The position numbers and the translations under genes were made by a program. From assembly GCA_964529035.1 (NCBI GenBank), contig CAZGUG010000037.1:1-20523 (forward strand): a DNA stretch of 20,523 nt. Direction: 5' to 3'. The first letter of the stretch is position 1; each line of letters starts with the position of its first letter. The notes under the pieces are model-generated. The model had not been told where the DNA came from, searched no databases, and saw nothing but the letters and a program-made list of their open reading frames with translations. Shown here one piece after another: positions 15,516-20,523 of the stretch. The DNA comes from CAZGUG01 sp964529035 (GTDB taxonomy: Bacteria; Bacillota; Clostridia; Ch29).

Positions 15516-15620
15516 AACCCGATAGAGAAGCAGGACCCGGACGATATTGACACGGTATCGGGAGCCACGTCAACAAGCACAAAATTTAAAGAATTAATGA
15601 AAGAGGCTTTGATACTATAA
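15516..15620 (+). pseudogene. Remnant of an FMN-binding domain protein (C-terminal end)
   Basis: The frame from 15516 to the TAA at 15618-15620 reads NPIEKQDPDDIDTVSGATST followed by STKFKELMKEALIL. The D-x-VSGAT-x-(S/T) stretch plus a short amphipathic helix is the ending of FMN_bind domains (RnfG/NqrC type), where the last Thr of SGATxT carries FMN. A stop codon (15513-15515) lies directly upstream in frame and nothing recognisable precedes it. There is no start codon with a ribosome site, so this is a gene relic. A terminator follows at once, which supports a former gene end here. Confidence 0.6.
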
Positions 15621-15624
15621 CGAT

Positions 15625-15656
15625 ATGCCGGATTACATTTTCCGGCGTTTATTTTT
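15625..15656 (+). terminator. Terminator of the FMN-binding relic
   Basis: ATGCCGGA (15625-15632) pairs with TCCGGCGT (15641-15648), 8 bp with one G-U pair, and TTATTTTT follows. It sits five bases after the relic's stop codon. Confidence 0.7.
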
Positions 15657-15801
15657 GGGGCGGATAGGGTTAGAAAGTATACATAATACTTTTACGGTGC
15701 TTTATGTAGAATATCAATATTCGACATTTAATATTCCGTTCATAATATTTTGCTTACTGCAAAACTTCTAAATATTGATTGGTACAAAACAAGGCAATCT
15801 G
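15657..15801. other. Non-coding AT-rich stretch, nothing recognised
   Basis: No convincing ORF, RNA gene or repeat is seen between the relic's terminator and the recombinase promoter. Confidence 0.6.
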
Positions 15802-15810
15802 TGTTATAAT
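15802..15810 (+). promoter_or_regulatory. Extended -10 promoter of the recombinase gene
   Basis: TGTTATAAT combines the TGn extension with a perfect TATAAT (15805-15810). No good -35 box is found at 17 bp, which is usual for extended -10 promoters. The predicted leader is about 90 bases and contains the elements listed next. Confidence 0.6.
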
Positions 15811-15829
15811 TAAAACGAAGGGGGCGCGG

Positions 15830-15838
15830 TTATCCACA
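15830..15838 (+). promoter_or_regulatory. Single consensus DnaA box
   Basis: TTATCCACA matches the consensus DnaA 9-mer exactly. It lies 20 bases after the -10 box of the recombinase promoter. It stands alone, so it is not an origin. It could couple expression to replication or be chance. Confidence 0.4.
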
Positions 15839-15867
15839 GGAAAATTGCGTCTTTTGTGTATAAGTAC

Positions 15868-15897
15868 TATTATACAAAATATTCATTTTGTATAATA
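15868..15897. repeat. Perfect 13-bp inverted repeat just before the recombinase ribosome site
   Basis: TATTATACAAAAT, an ATTC centre and ATTTTGTATAATA form a perfect palindrome. Read with 11-bp arms and an 8-bp centre it has the geometry of a tyrosine recombinase core site. The arm TATTATACAAA matches 9 of 11 positions of TATTATGTAAA, the XerD-side arm of the Bacillus dif site as I recall it. An upstream TTTTGTGTATAA (15852-15863) could pair with the left arm instead. Operator, RNA switch and recombination site are all possible. Confidence 0.55.
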
Positions 15898-15909
15898 AGG
15901 AGGAGCGAC

Positions 15910-16875
15910 ATGAACAATATACCCCTACCCCTTATGAGTTTCCTTAATTACATGGAAACAATCAAAGGTATATCAAAAAGCACGGTAAAGGAATACCATT
16001 ACGACCTCAGGACCTTCTTTCGCTATCTGAAGGTCCAGCGCGGCCTTGTACCCAAAACCGCCGATTTCGAAAAAATCCGGATTGACGACGTGGACATAGA
16101 ATTAATTAAATCTGTCACACTTAACGATTTGTACGGTTTCATTTCCTACGTGTCCTTTACCAGGGACAACAGCAATTCGGCGAAGGCTCGCAAGGTCTCT
16201 ACCCTGCGCTCCTTCTTTAAATTTCTGCACTCAAAAATGAATATGATTGACGAAAACCCCGCCGCAGACCTGGAAACGCCAAAAATATCATCACGACACC
16301 CTGTGCACCTTACGCTGTCAGAAGCCCGGGACCTGTTAAGCGCTCCAGAGGGCGAATTCAGGGACAGGGATTACTGTATATTAACCCTGTTTTTAAACTG
16401 CGGCCTCAGACTGTCCGAGCTTGTAAGCATAAATATAAGCAATATTAGGGATGATACGCTCACCGTTATAGGAAAGGGCAATAAGGAAAGAACCGTTTAC
16501 CTGAATGATGCCTGTCTGATAGCGATAGATGGATACCTCAAAGTCAGGCCGAGGGACTGCGTAAAGGACAGGGATGCGCTTTTTTTAAGCAAACGTAAAC
16601 AGAGGATAAGCAACAAGACGGTGCAGTATATAGTCAAAAAATATGTGAAAAAGGCGGGCCTTGATACCGAAAAGTATTCAACCCACAAGCTGAGACATAC
16701 CGCCGCAACGCTTATGTACAAGCACGGCGACGTGGATATAAGGGCGCTGCAGCAGATACTGGGGCATTCCAACATATCCACCACCCAGATATACACCCAC
16801 GTGGACGACAAGCGGCTGCGGGATGCGGTCAAAAGAAATCCCCTTTCAAGCGATAAAAAGGACTCCCCAGAATAA
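15910..16875 (+). CDS. Xer-like tyrosine recombinase
   Basis: This 321-residue integrase-family protein has an N-terminal SAM-like core-binding domain (about 5-120) and a C-terminal catalytic domain with all six active-site residues: R167 (GLRLSEL), K189 (GKGNKER), H259 and R262 (HKLRH), H286 (LGHSN) and nucleophile Y295 (IYTHV). Length and the lack of an arm-binding domain fit XerC/XerD-type enzymes more than phage integrases. I chose ATG 15910 because AAGGAGGAG lies seven bases upstream; the longer frame from ATG 15856 would run through the palindrome. It stands alone between non-coding DNA and convergent ahcY. Whether it is the chromosome dimer resolvase or a specialised paralogue cannot be settled here. 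Confidence 0.9.
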   Translation: MNNIPLPLMSFLNYMETIKGISKSTVKEYHYDLRTFFRYLKVQRGLVPKTADFEKIRIDDVDIELIKSVTLNDLYGFISYVSFTRDNSNSAKARKVSTLRSFFKFLHSKMNMIDENPAADLETPKISSRHPVHLTLSEARDLLSAPEGEFRDRDYCILTLFLNCGLRLSELVSINISNIRDDTLTVIGKGNKERTVYLNDACLIAIDGYLKVRPRDCVKDRDALFLSKRKQRISNKTVQYIVKKYVKKAGLDTEKYSTHKLRHTAATLMYKHGDVDIRALQQILGHSNISTTQIYTHVDDKRLRDAVKRNPLSSDKKDSPE

Positions 16876-16890
16876 CGGAGAATCCTTTTT
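16855..16890 (+). terminator. Terminator of the recombinase gene
   Basis: AAAAAGGACTCC (16855-16866) pairs with GGAGAATCCTTTTT (16877-16890) with a two-base bulge, overlapping the stop codon. The A- and T-runs in the arms allow function in both directions, so it may also end ahcY transcripts from the other strand. Confidence 0.75.
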
Positions 16891-16916
16891 GTTGGCAGCC
16901 AGGCCCTGTAAGGCCG

Positions 16917-18161
16917 TTATTTCCAGCTGTGCAGGTAATCAACCTGCTGACTGTCTAGGCTGTCGATTTGTATTCCCATACCCTCTAGCTTCATAAAGGA
17001 AACCTGCCGGTCAATATCCTCCGGTACCTCGTATACCCTGTTTGAAAGCTTATTGTGGTTATCCAGTATGTATTTAGCACCCAGAGCCTGTATACCGAAG
17101 CTCATATCCATAATTTCTATTGGGTGCCCATCCCCCGCCGCCAGGTTAACTAGCCTTCCCTCCCCCAGCAGGTATAAATTTTTTCCATCTTCAAACCCGT
17201 AGCCGGTGATATTTGGCTTGACATTCTTCTTATCGACGCATGCAGCCTCAAGTCCTTCAACATCTATTTCCACGTTGAAATGACCCGCGTTGGACAATAT
17301 GGCACCGTCTTTCATCAAGGCAAAGTGTTTATTGTTGATTACCCCGCTGCACCCGGTAACGGTCACAAAGAAATCCCCCAGCGCTGCGGCCTGCTCCATG
17401 GTCATCACTCTGTGGCCGTCCATGGCGGCCTCCAAGGCCCTTATCGGGTCCACTTCACATACTATGACCCTCGCGCCCAGCCCCTGGGCCCTTGCGGCCA
17501 CTCCTTTGCCGCACCAGCCGTAGCCTGCCACCACTACGGTTTTCCCGTTGATCTGAAGGTTTGTGGTTCTCATTATTCCATCCCATACCGACTGTCCTGT
17601 GCCATACCGGTTGTCGAACAGGTGTTTGCAGTAAGCGTTGTTTACCGCCAGCATTGGAACCTTTAAATCCCCCTTTTCTTCCATGGCCCTGAGTCTTAAG
17701 ACACCGGTTGTGGTTTCTTCACAGCCCCCTATTATATTCGCCCTGAGATCCTCTCTCTTGGTATGCAGCATATTTATCAGATCTCCGCCATCGTCTATTA
17801 CAATATGCGGTTTTCCAGACAGAGTATACTCTATGTGCTGCCTGTACTCCTCATCAGACGCTCGATGCCATGCATATACGTTCAGGCCTTCTTTAACCAG
17901 GGCTGCCGCAACATCGTCCTGGGTTGAAAGAGGGTTGCTCCCGGTAATATAAACCTTGGCCCCCCCTGCTTTAAGGACAAGTGCAAGGTATGCGGTTTTC
18001 GCTTCAAGATGCACTGATATGGCCACCTTTGTACCCTTAAAGGGTTTGTGGCATTCGAATTCCCTTCTAATCCCGTTTAGAACCGGCATAAAATTCACTG
18101 CCCATTCAATTTTGTTTATGCCGCTTTCCGCAAGGCCAATATCCCTTACAGCGCTTTCCAT
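16917..18161 (-). CDS. ahcY: Adenosylhomocysteinase
   Basis: AhcY reversibly hydrolyses S-adenosylhomocysteine to adenosine and homocysteine, using bound NAD, and so relieves product inhibition of methyltransferases. The 414-residue protein shows DDGGDL at 123-128, EETTTG near 149-154, the substrate-site stretch NNAYCKHLFDNRYGTGQS (174-191), the NAD site GYGWCGKG at 213-220 and GHFNVEID further on. It is the shorter form lacking the 40-residue insert of some bacterial and eukaryotic enzymes. The ribosome site GGGAGG lies six to eight bases before the ATG. It is convergent with the recombinase gene and follows the small Cys-rich gene on the same strand after a hairpin. No SAH riboswitch is visible upstream. 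Confidence 0.95.
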   Translation of the reverse strand: MESAVRDIGLAESGINKIEWAVNFMPVLNGIRREFECHKPFKGTKVAISVHLEAKTAYLALVLKAGGAKVYITGSNPLSTQDDVAAALVKEGLNVYAWHRASDEEYRQHIEYTLSGKPHIVIDDGGDLINMLHTKREDLRANIIGGCEETTTGVLRLRAMEEKGDLKVPMLAVNNAYCKHLFDNRYGTGQSVWDGIMRTTNLQINGKTVVVAGYGWCGKGVAARAQGLGARVIVCEVDPIRALEAAMDGHRVMTMEQAAALGDFFVTVTGCSGVINNKHFALMKDGAILSNAGHFNVEIDVEGLEAACVDKKNVKPNITGYGFEDGKNLYLLGEGRLVNLAAGDGHPIEIMDMSFGIQALGAKYILDNHNKLSNRVYEVPEDIDRQVSFMKLEGMGIQIDSLDSQQVDYLHSWK

Positions 18162-18200
18162 ATTAGTACCTCCCTACTCTTTTTTAATTTGGTATTCTAT

Positions 18201-18219
18201 AAAAAAACCCCGGAAGGGG
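18201..18219 (-). terminator. Terminator between the Cys-rich gene and ahcY
   Basis: On the minus strand CCCCTTCCGGGG is followed by seven Ts. The stem is only 4 bp with a TTCC loop, but the T-run is perfect. It implies that ahcY has its own promoter in the short remaining gap or depends on read-through. Confidence 0.55.
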
Positions 18220-18230
18220 CAAAATATCAT

Positions 18231-18392
18231 TTATTCGTCCATAATTTCATCAATTTCCACAGCGATATAATCGGCATCCCGGTCAATGCACCGACAGCAG
18301 TTATCGCATACTTTGCTGCTGTCCAGGTCACACATCATGCACTCGCCGCAACCATTACACGGCCTGTTCTCCAAAACACACTGCTTTGTCAT
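18231..18392 (-). CDS. Small cysteine-rich protein, probably metal-binding
   Basis: This 53-residue protein has nine cysteines (5, 12, 15, 18, 21, 29, 32, 33, 35) in CxxCxxCxxC and CxxCCxC arrangements, followed by an acidic tail (DADYIAVEIDEIMDE). The spacing would suit zinc or Fe-S binding. I chose ATG 18392, the first codon of the cysteine-rich part; a TTG at 18434 would add 14 residues but has no ribosome site, and the ribosome site before the ATG (GAAAGAG) is itself weak. I recognise the general look of a small conserved clostridial protein but no function. It is upstream of ahcY on the same strand, separated by a terminator-like hairpin, and divergent from the riboswitch-mgtE unit. Confidence 0.7.
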   Translation of the reverse strand: MTKQCVLENRPCNGCGECMMCDLDSSKVCDNCCRCIDRDADYIAVEIDEIMDE

Positions 18393-18478
18393 TGTATCAA
18401 CTCTTTCGTTTTCTTTTATTATATCCAATAACAATCAGTTTTTGTAGAATATTTTTTATTATTGCAGCGAATAGATGG

Positions 18479-18507
18479 TTGCATTAATAATCTTCTACAT
18501 ATACAAT
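18479..18507 (+). promoter_or_regulatory. Possible promoter of the riboswitch-mgtE transcript
   Basis: TTGCAT (18479-18484), a 17-bp spacer and TACAAT (18502-18507) lie just before the riboswitch. The -10 box is good and the -35 box is weak. The position gives a start near 18514, as expected for the M-box RNA. Confidence 0.5.
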
Positions 18508-18525
18508 ATGATTAAAGAACAAATA

Positions 18526-18676
18526 ACTCCGTTAGGTGAGGCTCCTATACAGAAATATGCTACTGCCCGGAAACATCGAAAGATGCCAATGGGTCAGCAG
18601 GTATTACCGAAATAAGGTTTTACCTAATGTAGCTGGGTTGATACTCTAAGCTGTATAGTGCCAAAACTCAACGAGT
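18526..18676 (+). ncRNA. M-box (ykoK) Mg2+ riboswitch
   Basis: The leader carries the conserved M-box core GTTAGGTGAGGCTCCTATAC, then TGCTACTGCCC, GATGCCAATGGGTCAGCAGG, ACCGAAATAAGGT and AATGTAGCTGG. Helices are visible: ACTC-c-GTT (18526-18533) with AACGAGT (18670-18676), and a perfect CTATACAG (18545-18552) with CTGTATAG (18651-18658). M-box RNAs bind several Mg2+ ions and switch off transport genes when Mg2+ is plentiful. The gene downstream is mgtE, the classical target. Confidence 0.95.
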
Positions 18677-18720
18677 GGGGGCCGGTAATACCGGTTGTAT
18701 ATGATTTGCTGTTTTGTCAT

Positions 18721-18751
18721 CCTTCCCCCTTGTTGGGAAGGGTTTTTATTT
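18721..18751 (+). terminator. Riboswitch expression-platform terminator
   Basis: CCTTCCC (18721-18727) and GGGAAGG (18735-18741) form a 7-bp stem followed by GTTTTTATTTT. GTGGGGG just after the aptamer could pair with the CCCCC inside this stem as an antiterminator, so high Mg2+ would favour termination before mgtE. Confidence 0.85.
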
Positions 18752-18804
18752 TGCCGGTGTAAGATCCATGCAATTATTGAAATACTAAGACAGGGGGGAA
18801 TAGC

Positions 18805-20142
18805 ATGACCATGCATATCACCGAACTGCTAAACAATAAAAATTTATCGCAGATAAAAAGCGAATTAAAAAACATGCAAGAAGCAGACATCGCAGAAATT
18901 ATAAACAGTTTAAACAAAAAGAACAGCCTGCTTCTGTTTCGCCTTCTTGATAAAGAGATGGCTTCAGAGGTGTTTTCCCATCTTTCCCCCAATAAGCAGT
19001 CGGAATTATCTGTACAGATCCGGGAAAATGAATTGAAGGCGATTCTGGAGGACTTGTACTTTGACGACATGATTGACTATTTAGAAGAGATGCCTGCGAG
19101 TTTTATAAAAAGAATTCTGAAGAATACCGGAGAAGTGGAAAGAAATCTTATAAACCAGTTTCTTAACTATCCCGCCAACTGCGCAGGAAGTATTATGACA
19201 ATAGAATACGTTGACTTTAAAGCCGGTATGACCGTGAAGAGCGCCATAGACCGTATCAGAAAAACTGCTATAGATAAGGAGACGGTTTATACCTGTTATG
19301 TAACCGATAACAACAGGGAACTGGAGGGCATAGTTTCCCTCAAGGACTTGGTACTGGCCAAACCGGACCGGTTGGTTAGGGATATTATGAACAGCAATAT
19401 CATATATGTGACCACCATGAGCGACCAGGAGGAAGTATCAGCGATCTTTAAAAAATACGACCTTCTGACCGTTCCTGTTGTGGACCGGGAAAACCGCCTG
19501 GTAGGAATAATTACAATAGACGACATTGTAGATGTAATAGACCTGGAAAACACCGAGGATTTTCATAAAATGGCAGCTATACAGCCTTCTGACGTGGGAT
19601 ACCTGTCAGCCGGGATATTGAGCCTTGCAAAGAAGAGGATAATGTGGCTCCTGATACTTATGATTTCCGCCACCATCTCGGGCAATATAATAAGGAAGTA
19701 CAATGATCTTCTGCAATCAATGGTAATACTGGCGGCCTTTATACCACGGCTTATGGATACCGGAGGCAATGCCGGCTCCCAGTCCTCTACCCTCGTAATC
19801 CGCAGCATTGCCCTAGGGGAGATTAGGTCAAAGGACCTTTTCAGGGTATTGTGGAAGGAAATTAGAGTCAGCATTATTGTGGGGCTGGTCCTTGGGATTT
19901 TCAACTTCTTTCAGATAATTCTTCTCGGATATGGGAATCCCACGCTGGCCCTTACCGTGTCGCTTACTCTTTTTATTACAATATTTACTGCCAAGATAAT
20001 TGGAGGAGCACTGCCTCTTGTTGCAAAAACCTTCGGTATAGATCCTGCAATCATGGCAAGCCCCCTAATCACAACAATAGTCGACGCAATAGCCTTGATT
20101 AGTTATTTTGCCATAGCCACTCGATTTATGTTCGCCGGCTGA
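18805..20142 (+). CDS. mgtE: Magnesium transporter MgtE
   Basis: MgtE is a dimeric, Mg2+-gated channel in the cytoplasmic membrane. The 445-residue protein has the N-terminal superhelical domain (about 1-128), a pair of CBS domains (about 130-255, with YVTDNNRELEGIVSLKDLV and VPVVDRENRLVGIITIDDI), a plug helix, and five membrane helices (about 275-443). The family motif PRLMDTGGNAGSQ ends at 326 (GNAGSQ 321-326). D427 in TTIVDAIAL corresponds to the pore aspartate D432 of the Thermus protein. ATG 18805 follows AGGGGGG. Expression is controlled by the M-box riboswitch. The methyltransferase relic ends nine bases beyond its stop codon on the other strand, with no terminator between. Confidence 0.97.
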   Translation: MTMHITELLNNKNLSQIKSELKNMQEADIAEIINSLNKKNSLLLFRLLDKEMASEVFSHLSPNKQSELSVQIRENELKAILEDLYFDDMIDYLEEMPASFIKRILKNTGEVERNLINQFLNYPANCAGSIMTIEYVDFKAGMTVKSAIDRIRKTAIDKETVYTCYVTDNNRELEGIVSLKDLVLAKPDRLVRDIMNSNIIYVTTMSDQEEVSAIFKKYDLLTVPVVDRENRLVGIITIDDIVDVIDLENTEDFHKMAAIQPSDVGYLSAGILSLAKKRIMWLLILMISATISGNIIRKYNDLLQSMVILAAFIPRLMDTGGNAGSQSSTLVIRSIALGEIRSKDLFRVLWKEIRVSIIVGLVLGIFNFFQIILLGYGNPTLALTVSLTLFITIFTAKIIGGALPLVAKTFGIDPAIMASPLITTIVDAIALISYFAIATRFMFAG

Positions 20143-20151
20143 CAGATGATA

Positions 20152-20523
20152 TTATTCATTAAGAGCTGCTAATTCTATTTGAATAGAGCTATTCTTAATA
20201 CGATTATTTGCGAGTTTAACATATTCGGGTTTAATATCATACCCTACGTAATATCTTTCATTTTTAACAGCGGCCAGGCATGTCGTCCCACTGCCACAAA
20301 ATGGGTCGAGAATTACATCTCCTTTAAATGAGTAAAGCTGAATCAATCTATAAGGCAGTTCTTCCGGAAAAGGAGCCGGATGTCCTATACTTCTTGCCGA
20401 TACAGCCGGAAAAGTCCAGACACTTTATTTCCATTCCAGAAATTGTTCCTAGGTTATTGTATTTTGTTATTCTTTACTTTTTCTGGAAAAAGAATCTTTT
20501 GAAAAAACCAGGATATACTCATG
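20152..20523 (-). pseudogene. Broken beta-class DNA methyltransferase, 5' part outside window
   Basis: The minus strand from the window edge reads HEYILVFSKDSFSRKSKE-stop-QNTIT-stop-EQFLEWK-stop-SVWTFPAVSARSIGHPAPFP, then ELPYRLIQLYSFKGD and motif I DPFCGSGTT, ending at 20152. This is the C-terminal part of an N4-cytosine/N6-adenine methyltransferase of the beta class, in which motif I follows the catalytic motif IV. Motif IV is outside the window. Three in-frame stops (TAA 20467-20469, TAG 20449-20451, TAA 20425-20427) break the frame, at least two where relatives have lysine, yet no frameshift is present and the rest is well kept. Restart at the TTG at 20344-20346 would give a non-functional 64-residue piece. 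Whether a restriction enzyme gene is adjacent is unknown. Confidence 0.8.

Noticed and set aside
15830..15838. Replication origin suggested by the DnaA box
   Set aside because: Only one box, with no dnaA/dnaN genes, box cluster or unwinding element.
16901..16914. AGGCCCTGTAAGGC as a second copy of the MITE end
   Set aside because: It matches with one deletion, but there is no partner repeat or flanking duplication nearby; it may be chance or a part of the converging gene ends.
17280..18270. Plus-strand open frames opposite ahcY
   Set aside because: They are shadows of the conserved SAH hydrolase on the minus strand.

Overview
The window looks like a chromosomal segment of an anaerobic, spore-forming clostridial Firmicute. 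The grounds are the rimO-pgsA-cinA-recA-recX-rny-spoVS order, strong AGGAGG ribosome sites, a Firmicute-type LexA box (GAAC-N4-GTTC) at recA, a probable sigma-H promoter at spoVS, an M-box Mg2+ riboswitch before mgtE, and a ferredoxin-linked aldehyde oxidoreductase operon. All genes are on the + strand except ahcY, a small Cys-rich ORF and a broken DNA methyltransferase at the right edge.

Region 1 (1-5733) is core information and sporulation biology: the rimO tail, pgsA, cinA, SOS-controlled recA, recX, rny (RNase Y) and spoVS. Three regulatory details stand out. The recA promoter has a LexA operator just downstream of the -10 box. The rny promoter has a perfect 11-bp inverted repeat over the predicted transcription start. 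The ribosome site of rny points at an ATA codon rather than a normal start. Region 2 (5768-8976) holds an M19 dipeptidase, a PHP-domain phosphoesterase and asnS.

Region 3 (9137-15296) is the most interesting part: a compact seven-gene operon closed by an 18-19-bp hairpin. It joins an HcnABC/dye-linked amino acid dehydrogenase-like module ([2Fe-2S] protein, FAD/NAD(P) oxidoreductase, separate [4Fe-4S]+BFD protein, DAO-type flavoprotein) to a tungsten/molybdenum aldehyde oxidoreductase module (protein with four [4Fe-4S] motifs, AOR-family protein, MoaD/ThiS-like sulfur carrier). My inference is a two-step oxidation: an amine or N-substituted amino acid is oxidised to an imine or carbonyl, the aldehyde is oxidised to an acid, and electrons pass through many Fe-S clusters. 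A run of exactly 100 Ns interrupts the DAO-type gene.

Region 4 (15297-15909) is a 600-bp non-coding stretch. It carries a 97-bp MITE-like element with 15-bp terminal inverted repeats and a 7-bp direct duplication, the tail of a decayed FMN-binding-domain gene with its terminator, and a promoter region with a DnaA box and a 13-bp inverted repeat before a Xer-like tyrosine recombinase. Between 15657 and 15801 I see only AT-rich sequence.

Region 5 (15910-20523) holds the tyrosine recombinase, convergent ahcY, a small Cys-rich protein gene, the M-box riboswitch with mgtE, and the 3' part of a beta-class DNA methyltransferase with three in-frame stop codons. I found no tRNA, rRNA or CRISPR array.
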